Origin: a virus
Strand: one strand, 5' to 3'
Virus record (IMG/VR): IMGVR_UViG_3300034137_000011
Coordinates: 1-33,131 of that record
Length of the DNA: 33,131 nt
Shown: piece after piece, positions 7,217 through 13,824 of the stretch
Numbering within the stretch: position 1 is the stretch's first letter
Layout: each line of letters starts with the position of its first letter
Notes under the pieces: generated by a model
What the model saw: the letters and a program-made list of their open reading frames with translations, nothing else
The model's database searches: none
What the model was told of the DNA's origin: nothing
Program-made: the position numbers and the translations under genes

Positions 7217-8510
7217 ATCCTTATCGGCCGTGGTAGGCCGCGCCGCAAGTAAGCCCAGTGCTTCGCTTGGCGGATGGTTCGGGAAGTCCATCAAGCTGAG
7301 TGATGGCGGATTCTGGAGTCAGTTCCTTGGAGGCCAGTCCAGCTCGGGCAAGGCAGTAAACGTCGACAACGCGATGCAGCTGTCGGCGGTTTGGTCATGC
7401 GTGCGGATCATCTCTACGTCGGTCGCAGGGCTTCCCCTGGGCGTCTATCGCCGGGAAGTTGATGGCGGGCGCAAGGATGCTCGTGATTTCGGTCTGTACG
7501 ACGTGATTCACAACAGCCCCAACGAAGACATGACCGCGTTTCAGTTTTGGCAGGCCATGGTGGCGGCGATGCTGCTGCGCGGTAACGCCTTTGCGGAGAT
7601 TCTTCGTATTGGTTCTCGCATCGTGGCGTTGGATTTTCTCCTGCCCTCGCGCGTGGATCTGGATGTTGATGACGACGGCCGGATTACCTATTGGTACCGC
7701 CCTCGGAAGGGCGCTCGCCGCCAGATCGAGCGGCAGAACATGTTGCACATTCCGGCATTTAGCCTCGATGGGCGGGTTGGCCTTTCAGCCATCCGTTACG
7801 GCGCAGATGTCTTTGGCGCTGCCATGTCGGCGGACGATGCCGCAAATGGCACGTTCAAGAACGGACTGCTGCCAGCGGTAGCCTTCAAAGTTGACCGGAT
7901 ACTTAAGCCGGAACAGCGGGATGAATTCCGCGAGTATGTGAAGCAGATATCGGGGGCGTTAAACGCAGGCCGCTCTCCAGTGCTTGAACAGGGGATTACG
8001 CCAGAGTCCATCGGGATCAATCCAGTGGATGCACAGTTGCTCGAATCGAGGGGCTACAGCATTGAAGAGGTATGCCGCTGGTTTGGCGTACCACCTTGGA
8101 TGGTTGGAAAAACTGATGCTGGCAGCAACTGGGGAACCGGTTTGGAGCAGCAGATGATTGCGTTCCTGACATTCAGTATCAGCTCCATCACCAACCAGAT
8201 TCAGCAGTGCGTGAACAAGCGATTGCTGACGCCTGTGGAGCGGAAGACCTATTACTCGGAATTTTCCCTGGAAGCATTCCTTAAGGCTGATAGCGCAGGC
8301 AGATCGGCTTGGTACAGCCAGATGACCCAGAACGGGATCATGACCCGTGATGAATGCCGGGTTAAAGAAAACCTGCCTCGCCATGGCGGGAACGCCGCGG
8401 TGCTCACCGTACAGACCAACTTGGCCCCGATCGATCAACTGGGCAAGTCCACCGATAGCCAGGCCGCGCAGGCCGCTTTAAAAAACTGGCTCGGCCAGGC
8501 TCAGGAGTGA
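7209..8510 (+). CDS. Portal protein, HK97 family
   Basis: A 433-residue protein starting at GTG 7209 with AAGGGG upstream. Family signatures are visible: AVWSCVRIISTSVAGLPLGVY (about 57-77), LLRGNAFAEI, the LPSRVDLDVDDDGRITYWY stem region, and GYSIEEVCRWFGVPPWMVG (about 284-302), all typical of HK97-type phage portals. As a dodecamer it forms the DNA channel at one capsid vertex, docks TerL, and nucleates head assembly. It lies between terminase and prohead protease as in HK97. The last residues (AQAALKNWLGQAQE) form a helical tail. Confidence 0.93.
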   Translation: MTRSLSAVVGRAASKPSASLGGWFGKSIKLSDGGFWSQFLGGQSSSGKAVNVDNAMQLSAVWSCVRIISTSVAGLPLGVYRREVDGGRKDARDFGLYDVIHNSPNEDMTAFQFWQAMVAAMLLRGNAFAEILRIGSRIVALDFLLPSRVDLDVDDDGRITYWYRPRKGARRQIERQNMLHIPAFSLDGRVGLSAIRYGADVFGAAMSADDAANGTFKNGLLPAVAFKVDRILKPEQRDEFREYVKQISGALNAGRSPVLEQGITPESIGINPVDAQLLESRGYSIEEVCRWFGVPPWMVGKTDAGSNWGTGLEQQMIAFLTFSISSITNQIQQCVNKRLLTPVERKTYYSEFSLEAFLKADSAGRSAWYSQMTQNGIMTRDECRVKENLPRHGGNAAVLTVQTNLAPIDQLGKSTDSQAAQAALKNWLGQAQE

Positions 8511-8512
8511 CC

Positions 8513-9376
8513 ATGCCATTGAATGTAAATGCTCGCAGTTTCAACTGCGAACTGAGCCCGCGAGCGCTCGATCTGTGGAATCCGGATCTGCGCGCAGCGC
8601 TGGAAGCCGGCACCGACACAATCACCATGTACGGCATCATCGGTGAAGACTGGTATGGGGAGGGAGTTACGCTTAAGCGGGTTGACGCCGCGCTGCGCTC
8701 CATCGGTGACAAACCGGTTACCGTCTATATCAACTCGCCTGGCGGCGACATGTTCGAGGGCATCGCAATCTACAACCGGTTGATCGAGCACTCTCAGGAA
8801 GTGACGGTCAAGGTCCTTGGCTTGGCTGCCTCGGCCGCGTCCGTCATCGCAATGGCTGGCGCCAAGCGCGAAGTCGCCAAGACAGCCTTCCTGATGATCC
8901 ACAACTGCTGGACCTACTTCGCCGGCAACCGCCACGCCATCCGCGAGCTCGCTGACACGATGGAAGAGTTCGACCGCGCGATGATCAGCCTGTACGCAGA
9001 CACCAGCGGCCAGGATGAGGCCGCAGTGGAGAAGATGCTCGACGCGGAGACTTACATGAACGGCTCGAACGCCGTCGAGAAGGGGTTCGCTACCGGCCTT
9101 ATCTCAGCATCCGAAGTGGAGCAAGCCCCCAGCGAAGAAGGTAATCAGGCGCACTCAGCCCGCAAGCTCGACGCTGCGCTCGCCAAATCAGGTATGCCGC
9201 GCAGCGAACGCCGCAAGCTCATCTCAGAAATCAAGACCAGCACGTCTAGCGCTGCTGGCGGCGACACGCTTCGCGCTGTCGTGCCGGGCAAGCCTAGCGC
9301 TGCCCTTGATGTATCCGCGTTTGAAGAAACCGCAAATCAGGCGTCGGCACTTCGGGGGCTCATCCCCGCCTGCTGA
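8513..9376 (+). CDS. Prohead protease, ClpP (S14) type
   Basis: A 287-residue ClpP-like serine protease. Start: ATG 8513 is five bases after AGGAG; a GTG six bases earlier overlaps that site and is less likely. The oxyanion region INSPGGD is at 73-79, the nucleophile is the serine in GLAASAAS (S107), and the histidine is in LMIH (H130); an aspartate follows in the DAETYMNG segment. The catalytic domain covers about 35-205 and the remaining 80 residues form a polar tail. It would remove the capsid N-terminal delta domain during maturation. It follows portal and precedes the capsid gene as usual in phages with this protease type. Confidence 0.92.
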   Translation: MPLNVNARSFNCELSPRALDLWNPDLRAALEAGTDTITMYGIIGEDWYGEGVTLKRVDAALRSIGDKPVTVYINSPGGDMFEGIAIYNRLIEHSQEVTVKVLGLAASAASVIAMAGAKREVAKTAFLMIHNCWTYFAGNRHAIRELADTMEEFDRAMISLYADTSGQDEAAVEKMLDAETYMNGSNAVEKGFATGLISASEVEQAPSEEGNQAHSARKLDAALAKSGMPRSERRKLISEIKTSTSSAAGGDTLRAVVPGKPSAALDVSAFEETANQASALRGLIPAC

Positions 9377-9402
9377 TCGACTGGAGCTGCAACCCAATTG
9401 AT

Positions 9403-9426
9403 AACCGCCCGAGAGGCGGTTTTTTC
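9403..9426 (+). terminator. Terminator-like hairpin before the capsid gene
   Basis: AACCGCC (9403-9409) and GGCGGTT (9415-9421) pair around CGAGA, followed by a T run. It lies only about 20 bases before the capsid start and must be read through or bypassed for capsid expression, or it acts as a processing or stability element. Confidence 0.75.
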
Positions 9427-9446
9427 ATTTCTGAAAGGACAAAATC

Positions 9447-10640
9447 ATGCCTCAAGATCTTTCTGCAATCGAAGCTTCCCAGAAGCAAACCCAGGCCGAC
9501 CTGAAAGCCGTCGGCGATCAGATCAAAACCTACGCCGAGCGCACCGAGAAGGAAATCAAAGCTTCCGGCGAAATGCAGGCTGAAACCCGTGGCAAGGTGG
9601 ACGAACTGCTGATGAAGCAGGGCGAACTCCAAGCCCGCATGCAGGATGCTGAGCAGAAGCTGGTGAATGCGGGCAAGCAACATGAACCGAGCGTGCAGCA
9701 CTCGGCTGGCGACCTGGTCGCGACCAAGATGGCTGAGGAGGGCGTGACCAGCTCCTTCCGTGGTTCGCGCCGTGTTGAGGTGCCTCGTGCAGCCATCACC
9801 TCGGTACCCACGTCGGGCGGAGCACTGGTCCAGACTGAGCGCGTCGGCGTAATCTTGGCTCCGCAGCGTCGTCTGACAATTCGTGACCTGGTCGCGCCGG
9901 GCACCACGGGTAGTAACGCCGTGGAGTACGTGCGTGAAACTGGCTTCACGAACAACGCGGCAATCGTTGGCGAAGGCCTGGCCAAGCCCTACAGCGAACT
10001 CACCTTCGCGCTTGAAAACGCGAACGTGCGTACCATCGCGCATCTTTTCAAAGGCAGCCGCCAGATCCTTGATGATGCGGCAGCACTGCAAAGCTACATC
10101 GACGCCCGTGCTCGCTATGGCCTGTTGCTGGCTGAGGAAGCTCAGTTGCTCTATGGCAACGGCACCGGTAACAACCTCAAAGGCATCATCCCCCAGGCCC
10201 AGGCATACGCGCCGCCTGCGGGCATCGTGGTCGAAGCCGAGCAGCGCATCGACCGCATTCGCCTGGCGCTGCTGCAGGCCATGCTGGCTGAGTTTCCGTC
10301 GACGGGCATTGTCCTCAACCCGATTGACTGGGCCGCTATCGAACTGCTGAAGGACGGCGAAGGGCGTTACATCATCGGCAAACCGCAGGAAGGCACCTCC
10401 CCGCGACTGTGGAACCTGCCCGTCGTCGAAACGCAGGCCATGGTTCAGGATCAGTTCCTGGTGGGTGCGTTCAGTCTGGCCGCGCAGATCTACGACCGAA
10501 TGGGCATCGAAGTGCTGGTCTCCACCGAGAACGACAAGGACTTCGAAAACAACATGGTGTCGATTCGTGCGGAAGAGCGCTTGGCGTTCGCCGTCTATCG
10601 CCCGGAAGCCTTCGTCACCGGTGAATTGACTGCCGCCTAA
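9447..10640 (+). CDS. Major capsid protein, HK97 fold
   Basis: A 397-residue protein. Residues 1-100 are a charged coiled coil (KQTQADLKAVGDQIKTYAER...), the delta/scaffold domain that the ClpP-like protease should remove. The rest is the HK97-type phage capsid domain (PF05065), with GSNAVEYVRETGFTNNAA near 150, ILDDAAALQSYIDARARYGL about 212-231, LLYGNGTGNN near 240, and an ERLAFAVYRPEAFVTGELT C-terminus. It forms the icosahedral shell. The start has AAAGGA upstream, just after a terminator-like hairpin. Cleavage is expected near 100-115; the exact site is not certain. Confidence 0.95.
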   Translation: MPQDLSAIEASQKQTQADLKAVGDQIKTYAERTEKEIKASGEMQAETRGKVDELLMKQGELQARMQDAEQKLVNAGKQHEPSVQHSAGDLVATKMAEEGVTSSFRGSRRVEVPRAAITSVPTSGGALVQTERVGVILAPQRRLTIRDLVAPGTTGSNAVEYVRETGFTNNAAIVGEGLAKPYSELTFALENANVRTIAHLFKGSRQILDDAAALQSYIDARARYGLLLAEEAQLLYGNGTGNNLKGIIPQAQAYAPPAGIVVEAEQRIDRIRLALLQAMLAEFPSTGIVLNPIDWAAIELLKDGEGRYIIGKPQEGTSPRLWNLPVVETQAMVQDQFLVGAFSLAAQIYDRMGIEVLVSTENDKDFENNMVSIRAEERLAFAVYRPEAFVTGELTAA

Positions 10641-10657
10641 ACAATCGCAAACAGAGC

Positions 10658-10673
10658 GCCGCCTTAGGGCGGC
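10658..10673 (+). other. GC-rich hairpin after the capsid gene
   Basis: GCCGCC (10658-10663) pairs with GGCGGC (10668-10673) around TTAG or similar, but no T run follows. It resembles the other intergenic hairpins in this operon without the terminator tail, and may protect the capsid mRNA 3' end. Confidence 0.5.
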
Positions 10674-10697
10674 CTCGCCGATTCAGGAGATACAATC

Positions 10698-11066
10698 ATG
10701 GCACGTACGACCGCAACCGAACCGGCCAATAGAGCTCCCGCGACGACAGTCGCCGCTACCACTGCGCCTGGCGCTCAAACTGACGGTGTTTCCGGCACAG
10801 TTCAAGCAGCCCCAGCGTCCTCCACCACCGGCGCTGATGGAGCCGCTGCGCCGATTACCATCAGCGGAAATCCTTCCGCCGGCGTACAGGGAGAGACAGG
10901 GACCGTCGCGGACGAAAAGGGCGAGCTCACGATTTACCCGCTACGCAGCTATCTGGACGGCAATGAAGTGCGTCGCGCTGGCGGTAAGGGGTACAAGTCG
11001 CCAAAACATGATGCCGTTGCGCTGATTGCTGCGGGTTTGGCTTCCGCAGAAGCTCCCAAGGAATAG
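10698..11066 (+). CDS. Hypothetical head-region protein with Ala/Thr-rich N-terminus
   Basis: A 122-residue protein starting at ATG 10698 after AGGAGA. The first 65 residues are low-complexity A, T, P, G and S, probably unstructured. The last 50 residues are folded-looking (LTIYPLRSYLDGNEVRRAGG followed by YKSPKHDAVALIAAGLA). Similar proteins occur right after the capsid gene in related Pseudomonas siphophages as far as I recall, but their role is not known to me; a head-decoration or head-assembly role is an inference from position only. Confidence 0.6.
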   Translation: MARTTATEPANRAPATTVAATTAPGAQTDGVSGTVQAAPASSTTGADGAAAPITISGNPSAGVQGETGTVADEKGELTIYPLRSYLDGNEVRRAGGKGYKSPKHDAVALIAAGLASAEAPKE

Positions 11067-11068
11067 CC

Positions 11069-11410
11069 ATGAATGCCATTTCTACCGATGACGCCATGCA
11101 GCACCTGCACGCTGAAGAGGATGACTTGGCTCATGTTGTATTGCTACTCGCAGCTGCCGAAGACAGCGCGGAGCAGTTCATGAATCGAAAGTTCTACGCC
11201 GATACTGAAAGCTTGGCACAGGCTGTCTTGGCCGGGCAGGCCGGGAAAGATCCAATTGTCATAAACCCTTCGGTACGTGCGGCGTGCTTACTGATCCTCG
11301 GTTCGCTGTTCGAAAACCGGGAGGATGTGTCGGCTGGTGCCTCATTCAGCGAATTACCAATGGGCTCTCGAAGCTTACTGACACCTTACCGTGTTGGGTG
11401 GGGCATCTAA
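11069..11410 (+). CDS. Head-tail connector, HK97 gp6-like
   Basis: A 113-residue mainly helical protein starting two bases after the previous stop. The pattern LHAEEDDLAHVVLLLAAAEDSAEQFMNR...VRAACLLILGSLFENRED matches the gp6-like head-tail connector family (Phage_connect_1), which forms a ring below the portal in HK97-like phages. The final segment (PMGSRSLLTPYRVGWGI) is also characteristic: ends in LL.PYR. The stop overlaps the next ATG (TAATG). The order capsid, connector, stopper, gp10, terminator protein fits HK97/lambda-like head completion. Confidence 0.85.
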   Translation: MNAISTDDAMQHLHAEEDDLAHVVLLLAAAEDSAEQFMNRKFYADTESLAQAVLAGQAGKDPIVINPSVRAACLLILGSLFENREDVSAGASFSELPMGSRSLLTPYRVGWGI

Positions 11411-11748
11411 TGCGTGCGGGTAAGCTGAGACATCGCCTAGAATTTCAGGCACCTGTCCTTGTTCAGGACCCGAGTACCGGTGAGATGGTTGCCGGGTGGG
11501 CCTCTGTGCGCGACAAGGTGCCAGCCTCTTATGAACCGTTGAGCTCTCGCGATTTATTTGCGGCGCAAGCCGCACAGTCGGAAGCCACCGTACGATTTGT
11601 GATCCGCTATTGGTCAGGACTCCTGCCTACAATGCGGATCGTTTACCGTGAGGCCATCTACATCATCAAGGGTCAACCCTTGCCCGACAACAAAACGGGT
11701 GTGGGTTATTTGACTATCCTCGCTGCGACCGGGGTAAGTAATGGCTGA
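11410..11748 (+). CDS. Head closure / head-tail adaptor protein
   Basis: The start is ATG 11410, overlapping the preceding stop by one base (TAATG); a longer frame from 11284 overlaps the connector gene and is rejected. The 112-residue beta-rich protein starts MRAGKLRHRLEFQAP, followed by GWASVRDKVPASYEPLSSRD, EATVRFVIRY and MRIVYREAIYIIKG, the signature order of the Phage_H_T_join head-tail adaptor family (SPP1 gp16/lambda FII-like stopper). It seals the connector after packaging. It overlaps the next gene by eight bases. Confidence 0.88.
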   Translation: MRAGKLRHRLEFQAPVLVQDPSTGEMVAGWASVRDKVPASYEPLSSRDLFAAQAAQSEATVRFVIRYWSGLLPTMRIVYREAIYIIKGQPLPDNKTGVGYLTILAATGVSNG

Positions 11749-12184
11749 TTTTGTGTCTTACAAGCTGACCGGTGCCGACGACCTATCGGCAAAATTCCGC
11801 GAGCTGTCGCAGGAGATGCGCTCCAAAGTGGCGGTACCGGCCGCGAAGGACGCGATGGAAATTGTCATGATCGATGCCAAAGATCGCGCCGCCCGGGTCG
11901 ATGATCCAGAAACCCGTAACTATGTTCCCAACAACATCGCCATGATCGAGCGTAAAGCGCTCGGCGCGGAGCTTGGTGCCGCCATCGTATCGGTGGGCGT
12001 GCGCAAGACGAAGAAAGGCCAGCGGGGCGGCAACACTTTCTACTGGTGGTGGGTTGAGTTGGGCACGGAGCACTCGCGTGCTCAGCCCTTTATGCGCAAT
12101 GCGCTTTCCAGCAATCGGCAGGCCGTGTTCAAAGAATTCCTCAGTTCGGCGAAGTACCAACTGATCAAGCTGGGGGCAAACTGA
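11741..12184 (+). CDS. HK97 gp10-like tail component
   Basis: A 147-residue protein of the HK97-gp10 family. It begins MADFVSYKLTGADDLSAKFREL and continues with a helical segment, AKDRAARVDD, then a beta hairpin region GGNTFYWWWVELGTEHSRAQPFMRNAL; the W-VE-GT...AxPFMRPA-like pattern is diagnostic. Family members act at the head-tail interface or in tail completion. It overlaps its upstream neighbour by eight bases and shares one base with the next start (the ATG begins at the last base of TGA). Confidence 0.88.
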   Translation: MADFVSYKLTGADDLSAKFRELSQEMRSKVAVPAAKDAMEIVMIDAKDRAARVDDPETRNYVPNNIAMIERKALGAELGAAIVSVGVRKTKKGQRGGNTFYWWWVELGTEHSRAQPFMRNALSSNRQAVFKEFLSSAKYQLIKLGAN

Positions 12185-12549
12185 TGATTGCGCCGATTTT
12201 CAAGGTCTGCGCTGCGGATCCGGCCGTCACTGCCTTGATCGGTACAGGCCCCACGCGCCTTTACCCTCACGGCGAGGCCCCGCAGGGAGTCGAAAAGCCC
12301 TATGTGGTCTGGCAGGTCATCAGCGGCTCGCCGTTTAATTACCTCAACGGCCTCCCAGACACTGACCGGTACAACTTGCAGGTCGATGTCTACGCAGATA
12401 CGGCTTCCTCGGCGGACGCGGTTTTCACAGCGGTCCGCAAAGCCATCGGTCGGCAGGCCTATGTCACGGGCTTCAACCTCGACGCGATAGACCCGGACAC
12501 CAAGAATTACCGCAAGGGCTTCGATGTCGCCTGGCTCGTAGCGCAGTAA
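12184..12549 (+). CDS. Tail terminator / completion protein (DUF3168)
   Basis: A 121-residue protein with the DUF3168 layout: helix (IAPIFKVCAADPAVTALI), RLYPHGEAPQGVEKPYVVWQVISGSP, a DRYNLQVDVYADT beta strand, then a helix of the type AVFTAVRKAIG and a final D.D...YRKGFDVAW strand. DUF3168 proteins are related to lambda gpU, which caps the tail tube. Position directly before the tail tube gene supports this. The start shares one base with the preceding stop. Confidence 0.85.
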   Translation: MIAPIFKVCAADPAVTALIGTGPTRLYPHGEAPQGVEKPYVVWQVISGSPFNYLNGLPDTDRYNLQVDVYADTASSADAVFTAVRKAIGRQAYVTGFNLDAIDPDTKNYRKGFDVAWLVAQ

Positions 12550-12567
12550 TCCAGACCCAGAACAACG

Positions 12568-12589
12568 ACCCGCTTCGGCGGGTTTTTTT
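12568..12589 (+). terminator. Terminator-like hairpin before the tail tube gene
   Basis: ACCCGC (12568-12573) and GCGGGT (12578-12583) pair around a stable TTCG tetraloop, followed by seven T. It lies 46 bases before the tail tube start, dividing head and tail genes; polarity here would reduce tail gene expression unless antitermination operates. Confidence 0.85.
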
Positions 12590-12634
12590 ATGCCCGCTCA
12601 TAAGTGATTTTCCTCGGAAATCAGGGAGTACACA

Positions 12635-13144
12635 GTGACTATCAAGACAATCGGCACAGACCTCTATGCCATCGACCCGACCGACAACACGGTACTGATC
12701 GTGGGCTGCTTCACCTCCCTGGACGGCATCGACACCTCGATTGCCCAGATCGACGTGACCTGCATGAACTCCACCGCGCGTGAATACGAGGCGGGTTTGG
12801 CTGAGCCAGGCTCGGCGACGTTCGGGCTGAACATCGATCCTCAAAATCCTGCACACATTCGCCTTCACCAGCTCAAGACCGCCGGCACGAAACTGCTGTG
12901 GGCGGTTGGCTGGGGTGACGGTGTCGTGGATGGTGTCGGAATCCCTCCAACTGTCGAGGCTGCGCCCGGGACCGATGGCGTGCGTGATTTCGTGCTGCCA
13001 CCAGCGCGCACCTGGCTCACGTTCGACGGCTACATGAACAGCTTCCCGTTCACCTTCGGGCTGGGCGACGTCGTGAAGTCCACCGTTGGCATCCAGGTGT
13101 CCGGTGACCCGGTCCTGGTTCCGAAAGTCATCCCGGCCCCGTAA
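12635..13144 (+). CDS. Major tail tube protein
   Basis: A 169-residue protein starting at GTG 12635 after GGGAG. It has a beta-rich composition with TKTIG-like start, LDGIDTSIAQIDVTCMNST, AREYEAGLAEPGSATFGLNIDP and a second sheet block PFTFGLGDVVKSTVGIQVSGDP, the pattern of lambda gpV-like siphophage tail tube proteins (IDVTCMNS...EY..GL.EPGS). It polymerises as hexamer rings around the tape measure. It lacks the extra C-terminal Ig-like domain found in lambda gpV, so the tube surface should be smooth. Position before the G/GT chaperone pair fits. Confidence 0.88.
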   Translation: MTIKTIGTDLYAIDPTDNTVLIVGCFTSLDGIDTSIAQIDVTCMNSTAREYEAGLAEPGSATFGLNIDPQNPAHIRLHQLKTAGTKLLWAVGWGDGVVDGVGIPPTVEAAPGTDGVRDFVLPPARTWLTFDGYMNSFPFTFGLGDVVKSTVGIQVSGDPVLVPKVIPAP

Positions 13145-13153
13145 GGAACAAGC

Positions 13154-13594
13154 ATGGACCTCAGTATTGCTTCGCTTAAAGCCGCTGGCGCGTTCGTTGC
13201 GCCTCCGGTGAAAAAAGACGTCACCTGGCACGTCAACGGCGAGCCGAAAACGGCCACCGTCTACGTGGTCCAGGAATCGTTCAGTTCCCTGGTGCAGCGC
13301 TGGGAAGAACAGGAGCGCGGCGGCGACCTGACCGCCCAGCGGATCGCGTCCTGCATCTGCGACAAAGACGGCAAGCCTATTTTTACCGTGGCTGACGTCA
13401 TCGGTAATCCGGAAACAGGACACGGCCCGCTGACAGCCACGCTCACCATTGTGCTGCTGAACGCCATTGGCGAAGTGAACGGTGCAAAGGGGGAAGTCGC
13501 GGAAAAAAAATCGATCCCGAGGAAGAGTTCTGGCACGAAATCGTCCTCAACGGGATCGGCGGCAACACGATCGCGCAAGCAAAAGCCAATCTGA
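13154..13594 (+). CDS. Tail assembly chaperone (lambda G equivalent, zero-frame product)
   Basis: A 146-residue product when read without frameshift. The N-terminal 115 residues (MDLSIASLKAAGAFVAPPVKK...) form the conserved chaperone domain, with a beta strand block VTWHVNGEPKTATVYVVQ. After a run of eight A (13503-13510) the zero frame continues into a low-complexity serine/lysine/arginine tail (SGTKSSSTGSAATRSRKQKP), which looks like a non-selected ending. This is the lambda G arrangement: most ribosomes make G and a few shift -1 to make GT. Both bind the tape measure and recruit tail tube protein; they are absent from virions. Confidence 0.88.
   Translation: MDLSIASLKAAGAFVAPPVKKDVTWHVNGEPKTATVYVVQESFSSLVQRWEEQERGGDLTAQRIASCICDKDGKPIFTVADVIGNPETGHGPLTATLTIVLLNAIGEVNGAKGEVAEKKSIPRKSSGTKSSSTGSAATRSRKQKPI
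13486..13554 (+). promoter_or_regulatory. Programmed -1 ribosomal frameshift signal
   Basis: The zero-frame codons at the A run are GAA AAA AAA, so the heptamer A AAA AAA (13504-13510) is in slippery phase. An SD-like AAAGGGGGAA (13486-13495) lies about nine bases upstream, as in dnaX. Downstream, CCCGAGGA (13516-13523) can pair with TCCTC plus CGGG (13544-13554) with a three-base bulge, a plausible stimulating stem. Reading then continues at 13510 in the -1 frame. Confidence 0.85.
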
Positions 13595-13821
13595 GTTTCG
13601 TCGAGGCCATGCAGTGGATGGCCTACATCCGCCAGACCGGCCCGCTGAACCTTGGCCTGCGGATCGAGCGAGGTTTCGCAATGCTTGCCACCGTGCTGAG
13701 CAGTATTCACGGCGGCAAAGCGGAGCTCGAAGCCTTTCTGCCTGATCGCGGTTTCCACGAAGAACCGGCAGAAGCTACCCCGGAAGACGTCCTGCGGCTG
13801 CTCCAGTCGCTGAAGAGGTGA
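13510..13821 (+). CDS. T extension of the GT tail chaperone (made only by -1 frameshift)
   Basis: This is the -1 frame following the slippery site; 103 residues starting IDPEEEFWHEIVLNGIGG and ending LRLLQSLKR. It has no ribosome binding site of its own near the slip site, and the internal ATG at 13609 is not the natural start. Joined to the first 119 residues of the upstream gene it gives a GT fusion of about 222 residues (13154-13821). In lambda the T domain binds tail tube protein while the G part binds the tape measure. The stop lies three bases before the tape measure start. Confidence 0.82.
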   Translation: MDPEEEFWHEIVLNGIGGNTIAQAKANLSFVEAMQWMAYIRQTGPLNLGLRIERGFAMLATVLSSIHGGKAELEAFLPDRGFHEEPAEATPEDVLRLLQSLKR

Positions 13822-13824
13822 TTT

